Below, piece by piece: positions 24,786 through 34,891 of a DNA stretch of 64,000 nucleotides. This DNA comes from Apoderus coryli (Eukaryota > Arthropoda > Insecta > Coleoptera > Attelabidae): contig OU452198.1 in assembly GCA_911728435.2 (NCBI GenBank), positions 21,052,001 through 21,116,000 of the forward strand, given 5' to 3'. How positions within the stretch are numbered: position 1 is the stretch's first letter; each line of letters starts with the position of its first letter. Made by a program: the position numbers and the translations under genes. A model generated the notes under the pieces. It was not told the DNA's origin. It searched no databases and saw only the letters and a list, made by a program, of their open reading frames with translations.

Positions 24786-25500
24786 TTATTTCAAATGCAC
24801 AAATACAGCAGAACAAAAGTGAACATAGTTAAATGAAAATCTAAACAGTGCGAATAATACGTAAACATTTATAAAAAAAATACACAGGTGTCCAAATTGT
24901 TCATTTGAAATATACAGATTTAACCGTTTTCTGGTAGAATTCACGGCTGCTTCTATTGCTGGGCGACATAAACTACCGATTGCAGTTCTAATAATCATGT
25001 TTCCTCTGCTTGTCGGTTGCACTTTGTAGACAATATCTAACTCTACCCCGTAAATAAAAATTCAAACATGTTAAATCAGGAGACCTGGCCGGCCAAGGAA
25101 AGTTACTTCCCCTACCAATCCACCGGTCTGGAAAATGTTAATTACGAAAATTGCGAACACGAAGGGAAAAATGAGCAGGACACCCATCAAATTGTAACCA
25201 CATGCTTCTTCTCACAAGTAAAGAAACATTTTATTCGGGCGAATGAAACTATAGAAAATTAAGGTATATTTCACCTGTCAAAATACCTTCAAAAATATAC
25301 GGACCAATAAGCATGCCGTTAATTATGGCACACCAAACATTACAGGTCCATTGATGTTGATTATCAACTTCACGCATCCAGTGTCGCTTGTTTTCTGACC
25401 AAAAATGCATGTTGTGCAAAACCCTCCCAGTATTGGTAAATGATGCTGATCTCTCCATAATATTTGAGAGAAAATTGTGGATTATCTCTTATCATGTTTT
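24786..25500 (-). pseudogene. DDE transposase remnant, IS630/mariner-like (DUF4817 type)
   Basis: Read on the minus strand from 25,458: HNMHFWSENKRHWMREVDNQ and TCNVWCAIINGMLIGPYIFEG, the central block of insect IS630/mariner-related transposases. After frame shifts come QFDGCPAHFSLRVRNF (second catalytic Asp) near 25,190 and WPARSPDLTCLNFYLRG (the SPDL.PLDF block) near 25,050. Last, 24,786-25,022 has the C-terminal PTSRGNMIIR...AIGSL block. The first catalytic Asp is not evident and at least two frameshifts are needed. The enzyme would have cut and pasted a DNA element; this copy is dead. Confidence 0.75.
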
Positions 25501-25719
25501 TTAACCAATAACAATAGTTTAACCCTTTCGCTCACGAATTTTTGTTTTCCAATATAAAAATCTCAAGTTAGGTATACGTAGGATTCTCTATATTTTTTTG
25601 AAATTTTAGACATATTCAAAAAAATTTTCTGTTAGCCCTTTGCAAATCCGTGCCCTTCTTCAGACCTAATTAAGATTTTAGGCTTGGTCCAAATTATGTA
25701 AGAAGCAAAATAAGTTTTT

Positions 25720-25980
25720 TATTTCAAATGCACATATAGAGCAGAACAAAAGTAAACATAGTTAAATGAAAACCTAAACAGTGCGAATAATACGTACACA
25801 GATTTAACCGTTTTCTGGTAGAATTCACGGCTGCTTCTATTTCTGGGCGAGGTAAACTACCGATTGCATTTCTAATTCTAATAATCATGTTTTCTCTGCT
25901 TGTCGGTTGCACTTTGTAGACAATGTCTTTAACTCTACCTGGTGGTTTGTACAGTATAATGCACACTGTCAGCAAAATGT
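25720..25980 (-). pseudogene. Second copy of the transposase C-terminal end
   Basis: The 83-codon minus-strand frame at 25,724-25,975 repeats the tail of the neighbouring transposase: VQPTSRENMIIRIRNAIGSL then EIEAAVNSTRKRLNL, nearly the same as at 24,890-25,020, and the following 3' DNA (TTTTATTTCAAATGCACA) is duplicated too. It reads slightly better preserved (IIRIRNAI). Either two insertions of one family or a local duplication. 25,501-25,719 between them is unassigned. Confidence 0.65.
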
Positions 25981-26058
25981 ATCATCAATATATTGCACAT
26001 TGTGAATGAGTGGTGATGCTTTTGCGATTTTAGAAAATAAGGCATTAAAAATTATTAT

Positions 26059-26109
26059 TTATTTGTTTGGTATTACAGAAAACAATTTTGTTTTTTTGAA
26101 ATACATACA
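26059..26109 (-). pseudogene. piggyBac transposase, last codons and stop
   Basis: Left of the errantivirus the minus strand continues the piggyBac zinc-finger tail in the same frame as 33,918 onward: a Cys codon directly after the target duplication, then ISKKTKLFSVIPNK and a TAA at 26,059-26,061. The remaining part of the cysteine-rich domain is on the other side of the insertion. This fixes the insertion inside the transposase C-terminus. No piggyBac terminal repeat was identified downstream. Confidence 0.65.
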
Positions 26110-26487
26110 TGTTATATTAAGCACTCGATACAATGTAATTACAACGTAGAAGTAATACGATACTTTTGTTATTCTAATCATCATAATTTTATCTCAAGTA
26201 AGCAGTAACAATATACCAAAGTATTATTGCTTATTCAGCGTCTTGTAGACTTCCTTTTTGTGTATGTACTAAAAACTATAAATATGTTGACGACAGTTTC
26301 AATATTGTTATTCCTTAATTATTATTCGTCGACTATTATTCGTTTAGTAGTTAATCAGTAACCAGTGTCACAAAAGCTTTGTAATAATTATTTAAAATAA
26401 AGTTAAAATTATTATTAAATAAAGGAATAGTTTTTAAATAAAGAAAACCTTTTTTAAAAACTCAAAAACAAAGAGTGACACGCAACA
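26110..26487 (+). repeat. 5' LTR of the errantivirus
   Basis: 378 bp from TGTTATATTAAGCACTCG to GTGACACGCAACA, same length and apparently same sequence as 33,540-33,917. AATAAA-type signals occur near its end. Identity of the LTRs points to a recent insertion. Confidence 0.92.
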
Positions 26488-26490
26488 ATT

Positions 26491-26507
26491 TGGCGCAGTC
26501 AAGTGAG
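26491..26507 (+). other. Primer-binding site of the errantivirus
   Basis: TGGCGCAGTCAAGTGAG starts three bases after the LTR. TGGCGCAGTC is the start of the tRNA-Ser-type PBS reported for the 17.6/297/ZAM group, which places this element near that group (inference). Confidence 0.7.
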
Positions 26508-26659
26508 GATAACGTCTAACACAGCTAGAACACGAATATTCTAACTAGCGTGGTGGATTCCAATCCTTTAACGTTATCAAACGAACCAAAGCAAACCCAC
26601 AACACGAATCAACAACGGTCCAAAGAACCAGAAACACACCGTCCAAGGAAACGACTTCG

Positions 26660-26750
26660 ACTACTACAGAACCAATCCACAGGAACACCACTGGGCAGCA
26701 CTCACGAAGTAGCTTCTACAGAACCAATCCGACGGAACACCACTGGGTAG
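26660..26750 (+). repeat. Duplicated ~38-nt block in the errantiviral leader
   Basis: CTACAGAACCAATCC followed by GGAACACCACTGGG occurs at 26,660-26,698 and again at 26,713-26,750. It lies between the PBS and the splice donor, where the packaging signal is usually found. A 66-codon frame across it (26,550-26,750) starts at GTG and is not a credible gene. Confidence 0.55.
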
Positions 26751-26781
26751 CGACAGAACGTTCAATTGGATCAAAATCAAC

Positions 26782-26810
26782 ATGATCGCAGTTCAACAAA
26801 AACTGTAAGT
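26782..26810 (+). promoter_or_regulatory. Candidate env leader exon end and splice donor
   Basis: An ATG at 26,782-26,784 begins a short open stretch that ends at a strong donor, CT/GTAAGTAA, with the GT at 26,805-26,806. Errantiviral env is known to be made from a spliced RNA. An acceptor before env (AG at 31,565-31,566) would keep the frame with this ATG. The pairing is inferred from phase and consensus. Confidence 0.5.
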
Positions 26811-26913
26811 AACAATTTTGAATCATCAAATTGTTAGTAATTCTTTTCAAAAAATCAAAAAATCTAAAAAACCTTAGCAATTAAACAAAAATAAAATAAA
26901 AAACATTTTCACA

Positions 26914-28050
26914 ATGGCTGAAAATCAAGACGCAATCGAAGAGGTAGAACCTTATAAATTATCCGAAATATTTTCAATCATACCAGAGTATGATGGAGAT
27001 CAAATATTTTTAAACACATTTTTAAATGCTTGTACATATGCTTACCAAATGGCAGTAAACAATCAAAAAATTCTATTAGTTTTTCACATAAAAAATAGGT
27101 TGCGAGGCAAAGCCGCACAACTAATAAATTCCAGAGATCCACAAACGTGGCCTGAAATAAAACATCTACTAAATTCTCACTTCGGAGACTCTAGGGACTT
27201 AACAGCCTTAATACAAGACTTACAACGCATACATCAATTACCAAATGAATCACCCCTGACATTTATTAACAGATTACAATCGCACAATGCCAAAATGCAC
27301 GCCTCAATCCACAAACAAAATCTAACCCCACAACAAAAGGAATCACAAAGTGAATTAGTAGAAACGATGATCTTAAATACACTCCTAACAGGTTTAGAAC
27401 CCAAAATCGGTCAAATCATTCGCGCAAATAATCCTCCAGATATTTTAACGGCAATCCAACGTATAAAACGAGAAATGAAACTCTCATACTTCGCAGATCA
27501 AAAATTTTCTCAAAAAAATCAAAACAAACCATTAGTTCAAAGACCATCAACAAACCAAGTGCAAAAATTCTGCAACTACTGCAAGAGGAACGGACATTTA
27601 ATCAACGAATGTAGAACAAAACCCAACGTTCAAAATTCATCATCGACATCTCAACAACATCAACAACAACAACAACCGACAGGCAGTTATCAAAACCAAA
27701 CAAGAACTGAAAATGTGCAGCAAAACACATTCCAAAGAAGACCAAACATCGTGTCATCACCGAATACATTTCAAAATCGACCAACAGTAATTCAACCAAA
27801 CCCAAACATCTATCGTCAAAATAACGCCCAACGAACACATCACGTGAACTTCGAAAATCAAACAGACAACTACGGAAATTTTCAGTTAACCCCACCAACA
27901 GACGACCCTCCGAATTCATCCCAGGAATTCCAAGAACAAACCAACAACTCAACGACATTAGAATCGCAAATGCAAACAATGAATTTAAACGAAGACTTCG
28001 ACCCAAAGGTGAATTTCCAAGACCAACCTTTCACCAACTACACACAGTAA
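26914..28050 (+). CDS. gag: Errantivirus Gag
   Basis: A 378-residue frame from an ATG at 26,914 in good context (ACAATGG). The amino half is a Gypsy-type capsid: YDGDQIFLNTFLNACTYAYQ, then FHIKNRLRGKAAQLINSRDP, TWPEIKHLLNSHFGDSRDL and LIQDLQRIHQLPNESPLTF. A zinc knuckle CNYCKRNGHLINEC (C-x2-C-x4-H-x4-C) sits at about residues 222-235. The tail is Gln/Asn/Thr-rich and of low complexity. Gag forms the particle and binds genomic RNA. The next open frame (protease) is in the -1 phase and overlaps the gag end; I could not find a canonical slippery heptamer there. The frame looks intact. Confidence 0.88.
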   Translation: MAENQDAIEEVEPYKLSEIFSIIPEYDGDQIFLNTFLNACTYAYQMAVNNQKILLVFHIKNRLRGKAAQLINSRDPQTWPEIKHLLNSHFGDSRDLTALIQDLQRIHQLPNESPLTFINRLQSHNAKMHASIHKQNLTPQQKESQSELVETMILNTLLTGLEPKIGQIIRANNPPDILTAIQRIKREMKLSYFADQKFSQKNQNKPLVQRPSTNQVQKFCNYCKRNGHLINECRTKPNVQNSSSTSQQHQQQQQPTGSYQNQTRTENVQQNTFQRRPNIVSSPNTFQNRPTVIQPNPNIYRQNNAQRTHHVNFENQTDNYGNFQLTPPTDDPPNSSQEFQEQTNNSTTLESQMQTMNLNEDFDPKVNFQDQPFTNYTQ

Positions 28051-28697
28051 AATCCCAAAATCTATACTACATCACAGACATAACTAACAAATTTAAAATA
28101 TTAGTCGATAGCGGAGCAGGCCTTTCAATATTCAAACCCATACTTGCAGAAAAATATAAAAAATTCCCAGAAAATATCAACATACAAGGTATCACAAACG
28201 AAAAAATCCTAATAAAAGAATCAGTAAACATACCCTTTAAAACAGGAGACCCACATAAAGTTTATGTTCATGATATAGACATAGAATTCGACGGACTTCT
28301 AGGAGCAGATTTTCTCGAACACTATGATTGTACATTAGACATAAAAAACAAAATTCTAACAACAAACTTTAGCCCTATAAAACTGTTTAAAGCAAACGAA
28401 GACGAAGCAAAAGAGTTATTATCAACGAAACTCGCAGAACTAGAAAAACCCGAAGAAAAACCAAAAGAAGATGAATCTAAAAACAAAATCTAAACAGAAA
28501 ATACAATTTTGATAGAACCTCGTACAGAAAAAATTTGCAAACTGAAATGTAATTTAATTAACACCACAGCAATCCTTATCGCGCAAGAAAAAGAAAAAGT
28601 CAGACTACCGAATGCTATAATAAAAACAAATTATAAAGGAGAATTTTTAACATCAGTAATTAACGTAAACGCAATTCCCAAAGAAATAAATTTTTAG
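28005..28697 (+). pseudogene. pol: Errantivirus pol, protease part, with two in-frame stops
   Basis: In the -1 phase to gag and the same phase as RT downstream. KILVDSGAGLSIFKP near 28,095-28,140 is the retropepsin DSG active site, followed by IEFDGLLGADFLEHYDCTLD, the C-terminal core. The frame is broken by TAA at 28,491-28,493 and again by TAG at 28,695-28,697, after which it continues into RT in the same phase. Thus protease cannot be joined to RT as one polyprotein without readthrough. Confidence 0.8.
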
Positions 28698-31154
28698 GAT
28701 CTACAACTAGAACCCTATACAGAACCATTACTAGACAATTATACACCCCATTCTCAACCTCGTCCTCCAGATAGAAGAAAAATCATTAAAGAACAATTAC
28801 GACTTGATCACCTCAACGACGAAGAAACAGACATGATCACGGATTTATGCTTAAATTATGCAGACATATTTTACTTAGAAGGAGACACTTTAACATTTAC
28901 GAAAGAAATTAAACATTCGATTGATACAAATAATTCAAAACCCGTATATACTAAGAGCTACAGATATCCCCAAATTCATAAAGAAGAAGTAAAAACACAA
29001 ATTAGTAAAATGTTGAATCAAGGAATTATACAACCGTCAATATCACCTTGGTCATCACCAGTATGGATTGTACCCAAGAAACTAGACTCTTCAGGAATAC
29101 AAAAATGGAGAATAGTCATAGATTATAGGAAACTAAATGAACTAACCGTCAACGACAAATATCCACTTCCCAATATATCCGACCTATTAGATCAACTAGG
29201 AAAATGTCAATACTTCACCACTTTAGATTTAGCCTCAGGCTTTCACCAAATCGAAATCGACCCAAAAGATATACAAAAGACAGCTTTTTCAGTTGAAAAT
29301 GGACATTTTGAATTTGTAAGAATGCCTTTCGGACTCAAAAATGCACCTTCCACATTCCAACGTGTAATGGACAATATTTTAATTGGAATACAAAACGAAC
29401 GATGCTTAGTTTACATGGACGACAGAATCATTTACTCTCCAACAATACATGAACATATTACCAGACTTAACGAAATTTTCAAACGACTTAGAAATGCAAA
29501 CCTTAAAATTCAACCCGACAAATGCGAATTTTTAAGAAAAGAAGTCGCATACTTAGGACATTTAATTACACAAGACGGAGTAAAACCGAACCCTTCCAAA
29601 GTAGAATGTATTTTAAATTTCCCTCAACCTAAAAATCAAAAAGATATTCAATCTTTTCTAGGATTAGCAGGTTACTACAGACGATTCATACCAAATTTCT
29701 CAAAAATTTCCAAACCCTTAACAAAACAAAAAGACATTCAATTTAATTTCGATAACGATTGTTTAAACGCTTTCAATGAATTAAAAACAACTTTAACATC
29801 AACCCCAATTCTAATCTATCCAAATTTCCAAGAGACCTTTCTACTCACAACAGATGCAAGTGCTTACGCAATTGGAGCAGTATTATCACAAGGACCTATA
29901 GGAAAAGACTTACCGATCGCATACGCTTCTCGAACCTTATGTCATGCTGAAACAAAATATAGTACTATCGAACGCGAACTACTAGCCATAGTATGGGCTG
30001 TAAAACACTTCAGACCTTACCTTTTCGGAAGAAAATTTAAATTAATCACTGACCACAGACCACTAACTTGGTTATTTTCAATAAAAGACCCCGGAAGTAG
30101 ATTAGCAAGATGGAGACTCAAGCTAGAAGAATATGACTATGAAATTATTTATAAACCCGGCAAAATAAATAAAAATGCAGATGCTTTATCACGAATCAAA
30201 ATTAATGCCTTAAATGATAACGAACAACCCTCGATATCCAAAGCTACAGAAGAAACTCCTCTAGACTTATTGGAAAATTCTCTATTAAATGGAACGAATG
30301 AAATGAAAAACGAATTCAATAAATTTTTCGAACTTTATCAAAATCAGTCACTTATTGATTATTCAAAAATAAAATATTCAAATGAACAATTATTAAATAA
30401 AGAACATAAAAATATCATAACATTTTTCCAACAAGAAAAACTTAAAGACTTACATACTAACATTATAGAAGACATATTCGAAGAATACGCAGACTTTTAC
30501 CATGACAAAATTAATATCCTTTCCAGTAAATCAGTTAGTAAAAGGAAATACTTTATAATTCCACTACCATACGATGATACTCATGCTTCTGTAAGATTAT
30601 TTATCACCCTATATGAAAATCAGCAAGAACTCATGAAAAATACTACTTACCACGTAGAAACTAATGTTAACTTACCCATCCTTGAAATGCTATCTTTTAT
30701 CTTATCAGAAAAAGAAATACAATTTATAGTTTGTAAAAACATTGTTAGTTTACCAGATGAAGATCAAAAAATTATTATTATAGAACAGTACCACACTGGC
30801 AAAAATAACTTACATAGAGGAATAAACGAAACAATAAGGAGAATACGTGAAAAATACAATTGGCCCGGAATAACTAAAAATGTAGAAAAATTTATTAATC
30901 AATGTGAAATTTGTCAAAAAACAAAAATTTGCAGAAAAAACTTAGAAAACCCTTTAGTAATAACAGAAACACCTAAAACACCCTTCGAAAGAATTAATGT
31001 AGACATTTTAGAAATTCCTACAAAAAACTACATATTGACTATAATAGATGAATTAACAAAATTTACCCAAGCCTATGCATTAAAAGACAAATCAGCAAAA
31101 TCAGTAGTAAATACCCTATTAAGATATTTTCAACATCATGGAACACCCCAATAA
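28698..31154 (+). pseudogene. pol: Errantivirus pol: RT, RNase H and start of integrase
   Basis: Open for over 800 codons after the TAG at 28,695. RT: PWSSPVWIVPKKLD (near 29,050), WRIVIDYRKLNELT, LDLASGFHQIEI, MPFGLKNAPSTFQRVMD and YMDD at 29,412-29,423. RNase H: LTTDASAYAIGAVLSQG, then YSTIERELLAIVWAVKHFRP and TDHRPLTWL. Integrase: the HHCC zinc domain (YHTGKNNLHRG ... CEICQKTK), then the first catalytic Asp in RINVDILEIP. The frame ends after FQHHGTPQ, where the core should reach its second Asp. No ATG-initiated start is expected, since it is a Gag-Pol segment. Confidence 0.88.
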
Positions 31155-31557
31155 AACTCACGGATTTACACCCTATGAACTTATTTTCGGACATACTTCC
31201 AGTAGACCACCTGAAACTTTGTATAATCAACAAGAATTAATCACCAAATACGTAAGAGACCTAAATACCAAAATTTCTCATTATTATAAGATAGCCAGAG
31301 AAAAAACTAATTTGCAAAAAGCTAAAGCTAAAGAAAGATTCGACAAACACGTACCAGAAAAACGTATAACTTATAAAATAGGAGACAAAGTATATGTTAA
31401 AGAATCCCAGATTAAAAACAAATTAGGAAATAAATTTAACGGACCTTTCGAAATAATTGAAATTTTAAACAATAACAGCGCTATTCTTTATAACCCCATC
31501 ACTCAAAATACAACCAAAATAAATTTTGACAGATTAAAGTTATGTCATAACGAATAA
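31138..31557 (+). pseudogene. pol: Errantivirus integrase, C-terminal part
   Basis: A 139-codon frame, shifted from RT, with NKTHGFTPYELIFGHTSSRP (the end of the integrase core) and the C-terminal domain KIGDKVYVKESQIKNKLG ... FNGPFEIIEI (GPF/Y module). Compared with intact integrases, roughly a hundred residues between the HGTP motif and this point are missing, including the second Asp and the Glu of the DDE triad. The frame stops at 31,555-31,557, just before the env splice acceptor. Confidence 0.8.
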
Positions 31558-31566
31558 ATTTTACAG

Positions 31567-33445
31567 GATCTTCCTACTTATTTACACAACCGTATATTGT
31601 AAATTGAACCTACAACCTATAGACAACACAATTGGACTATATTATCAAGAAAAAAGTTATTTGAAAACTTCAAACGACAAATGGACATTATTAGTATATA
31701 AGGACATTAGTTCTCTTAAAGAATCATTTAATAATAATAATCATATGTTAAATTCTATATTAGATATATTTTCACCTAGTAATATAAGAAGTAACAGCTT
31801 CCAACTTGAACTTAAAACGCATGTTAGTTTATTAAAACAAATCTCTGATTCATTAACTTTAAAGTTTAACGCAATATCTTCAGACATAAGCAGAAATAAA
31901 CGAGGAATACTAAACGGTGTAGGAACCATATGGAAATCAATAACTGGAAATTTAGATGCATCAGATGGAGAATATTACAATGATTGTATTAACAAACTAA
32001 ATAATGACGAACATCATTTGGAAAATCTCTTAAAAAACCAAATATCAGTTACTACTTCAGTAATTAAAAACTTTAACGAAACAATTAGAAAACTTCAAAT
32101 TGATGAAGAAACTTTTAATAAAAATATAAAAATCATTCAGGAATCAATTGCTAATTCAACAGATAGCATAGAATGGCTAAAAAATAAGTTAAAAACTTTA
32201 GAAATATGTGAAAATCTCATGGAAAGTTATATATTTATTCAATCAAATTTAGACGATATTTTGAATTCAATAACATTCGCACGTTTAAAAATAATACATA
32301 CCTCCATTATAACTCCAGATGATTTAATTGAATCTCTACAAAGTATTTCTCATTCTCTACAACAAAATAACTTACCTTTAATCGCTAAAATAAACAATGT
32401 TGCTAAATACCTGGATTTAATTGAACTTTCAGCTATGCAAACAGACTCAAAGATAGTCTTTATTTTAAAAATACCTTTAGTATCTCATGAAATATTTACT
32501 CTTTATCAACCATATCCAATACCTATACTAGATAATCGTACTGGATTACATCATATTACAATATCTTCAAAAAAATATGTAGCAAAAGATGATGATTCAC
32601 AATTGTATATATCTTTATCAAACCTTGACAAATGTAAAGATCTTTTATTTAATGTTAAAATATGTTCAAACTTATTTTCCTATCCAATTGACGAAAACGC
32701 ACCATGTGAAGCTCAACTCCTAAAAAACTATGAAAAACTCCCAATAAATTGTGAAGTGTCATTAGTGCTAACAAAAGGTTACAGTGTTCAAGACTTAGAT
32801 GACAATAAATGGCTAATAGCTGTTTCTGATAAAGTGCCTATAACCATAAAATGCCCTAAATTACAAATAATCACAGAAATTGTAAATAAAAATACTATAT
32901 TGAATCTTCAACCGTATTGTACAGCCTTTGTTGGAAGTACTAAAGTTCAAGCAAATAATAAATTAGATACTGTAAATAGAACATATAATGTAAAATCAAT
33001 ATCAATACCATTTGATTGTTGTAAAAACCTACCTGATAAGATCGATTTACCTAAGTTAAAACCTATAAAATTAAGTAGCTTAAACGTAGAAGATTTAGAT
33101 ATAGCAAAACATAAACTTGATCAATATTCTGATGAACTTGATAAAATAATAAATGAACCTTTTATTACTAAACATATTTCATGGTTTACATATTTTATAA
33201 TTGTATTAATAATAATGTTTATTTTTATCTATATTTTTTGTAAATGCAAACGTAAAAGGGAAGTAAAAATTGGAATTACCACAAGCAATGGACCTCCACC
33301 CCCAAGTCCAAAAAGAAAACCTAATTTTATTTCAAAACAATTTTCATCATTATTACCTAAAAAACGACCTAGTGTCAGATTAAACCAAATTGATCTTGAA
33401 GAATCAATAGAATTAAATTCTTCAACATCAAAAAATTACGCTTAA
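31567..33445 (+). CDS. env: Errantivirus Env (F-like fusion protein), copy 1
   Basis: Open for more than 613 codons. There is no internal ATG near the start; the frame runs back to a TTTTACAG/G acceptor (AG 31,565-31,566), and the first codons after it are strongly hydrophobic, fitting a signal peptide completed by the leader exon. A furin-type site RNKR (31,892-31,903; residues ~97-100 counted from 31,604) is followed by a Gly-rich hydrophobic segment, as in baculovirus F-like fusion proteins, the known relatives of errantiviral Env. One transmembrane helix (about 526-546) precedes a basic tail with a proline run. It would sit on the surface of particles or cells. No stops or frameshifts. 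Confidence 0.85.
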
Positions 33446-33530
33446 TAATCTTTATTTTAACTATCATCTTATTTTCTCACATTTTTCTATTTATCAAAAG
33501 TTGCCGATATAACACCAACTTTTTTTATAT

Positions 33531-33539
33531 GAGGGGAGT
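33531..33539 (+). other. Polypurine tract of the errantivirus
   Basis: GAGGGGAGT directly before the 3' LTR, the expected plus-strand primer. Repeated at 36,856 and 40,181 in the other tandem units. Confidence 0.75.
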
Positions 33540-33917
33540 TGTTATATTAAGCACTCGATACAATGTAATTACAACGTAGAAGTAATACGATACTTTTGTT
33601 ATTCTAATCATCATAATTTTATCTCAAGTAAGCAGTAACAATATACCAAAGTATTATTGCTTATTCAGCGTCTTGTAGACTTCCTTTTTGTGTATGTACT
33701 AAAAACTATAAATATGTTGACGACAGTTTCAATATTGTTATTCCTTAATTATTATTCGTCGACTATTATTCGTTTAGTAGTTAATCAGTAACCAGTGTCA
33801 CAAAAGCTTTGTAATAATTATTTAAAATAAAGTTAAAATTATTATTAAATAAAGGAATAGTTTTTAAATAAAGAAAACCTTTTTTAAAAACTCAAAAACA
33901 AAGAGTGACACGCAACA
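33540..33917 (+). repeat. 3' LTR of the errantivirus
   Basis: 378 bp, same ends as the 5' LTR, followed by TACA. Because of the tandem amplification it also stands 975 bp upstream of the env acceptor of unit 2. Confidence 0.92.
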
Positions 33918-34271
33918 TACATGTATATTACATTTAGTGTATAAGAAATTGGTTCTGGAGCCACATTTAGGAAATTTACACTTAGAAGAAAAGGATTTAT
34001 CATCTATTCCTGGTAAATGACCAAAACCATCCAGCCTAACTTCAGTTGCTGGTATAGTTTCTCTATTTTATTTTTTTTTGTGATGGATATGATGTTGATT
34101 CTCGTGTTTCTGAAGGACGTCCCCGTTTTCTGGAGGATACCTTGTCTGATTTGATTAAAACCTCAGCGACGTATGCCCTGAAATGAACCAAATCCAATAC
34201 TTTCTTTTTCGGAATACCCAAGGCCTTTTCTTTATATTCCAACCAGGCATTAGAGCAACCTATATCAATGC
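33918..34271 (-). pseudogene. piggyBac transposase C-terminal part, copy in unit 1
   Basis: Minus strand from 34,271: SIDIGCSNAWLEYKEKALG, then KKVLDLVHFRAYVAEVLI, the C-terminal core of piggyBac (DDE_Tnp_1_7) transposases, then a basic SRKRGRPSETRE stretch. After a frameshift in an A-run near 34,063 comes VRLDGFGHLPGIDDK and the cysteine-rich finger KCKFPKCGSRTNFLYTKCN, interrupted by the errantivirus. The amino-terminal half of the 111-codon frame 34,063-34,398 is TIR-element sequence, not transposase. Confidence 0.8.
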
Positions 34272-34891
34272 TACACAGTAAAAATTGAGTGTAAAATTTC
34301 AGACTCAAACAACACTCGAGATGGTGCATATAGGTACTTTCAGTGTAAAATATATGAGAGTGATTGCGTGTTAATTTTATTGCATAAAATTGGTTCATTT
34401 ACCAGGTCACGTGCATTCTATTTACACTGAGTATATCATAATCACCAACCACGCTTGACAGTTTGACACTCAAGAACTCTGATTTGTAATGAAATGAGGG
34501 TAACTCTTATTATTTTAAAGATTTAAGTAGACCACCTGAAACTTTGTATAATCAACAAGAATTAATCACCAAATACGTAAGAGACCTAAATACCAAAATT
34601 TCTCATTATTATAAGATAGCCAGAGAAAAAACTAATTTGCAAAAAGCTAAAGCTAAAGAAAGATTCGACAAACACGTACCAGAAAAACGTATAACTTATA
34701 AAATAGGAGACAAAGTATATGTTAAAGAATCCCAGATTAAAAACAAATTAGGAAATAAATTTAACGGACCTTTCGAAATAATTGAAATTTTAAACAATAA
34801 CAGCGCTATTCTTTATAACCCCATCACTCAAAATACAACCAAAATAAATTTTGACAGATTAAAGTTATGTCATAACGAATAAATTTTACAG

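Larger units (their letters stand above)
26110..33917 (+). mobile_element. Errantivirus-type LTR element with env, 7.8 kb, TSD TACA
   Basis: Two 378-bp LTRs that look identical by eye enclose gag, protease/RT/RNase H/integrase and env, the order of insect errantiviruses (Ty3/Gypsy with a captured fusion-protein gene). The target duplication is TACA at 26,106-26,109 and 33,918-33,921; errantiviruses are known to prefer such alternating pyrimidine-purine targets. pol is disabled (two in-frame stops, integrase deletion) while gag and env are open. It lies inside the zinc-finger end of a piggyBac transposase pseudogene, opposite strand. Confidence 0.9.
31201..34525 (+). repeat. Tandem unit 1 (3,325 bp)
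   Basis: First of three head-to-tail units. Contents: integrase C-terminus, env, PPT, 3' LTR, piggyBac tail and the left part of the TIR element. AGTAGACCACCTGAAAC marks each start (31,201, 34,526, 37,851), exactly 3,325 bp apart. Confidence 0.93.

Noticed and set aside
26550..26750. 66-codon frame in the errantiviral leader as an accessory gene
   Set aside because: Starts at GTG, lies in the PBS-to-donor leader and is explained by the duplicated block.
28000..28052. Slippery heptamer between errantiviral gag and protease
   Set aside because: The frames do differ by -1, but no XXXYYYZ heptamer in gag phase was found in the overlap.
34063..34398. 111-codon frame as one host gene in three copies
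   Set aside because: It is a chimera: the amino part is TIR-element sequence and the carboxy part the piggyBac transposase tail; its copies come from the tandem amplification.
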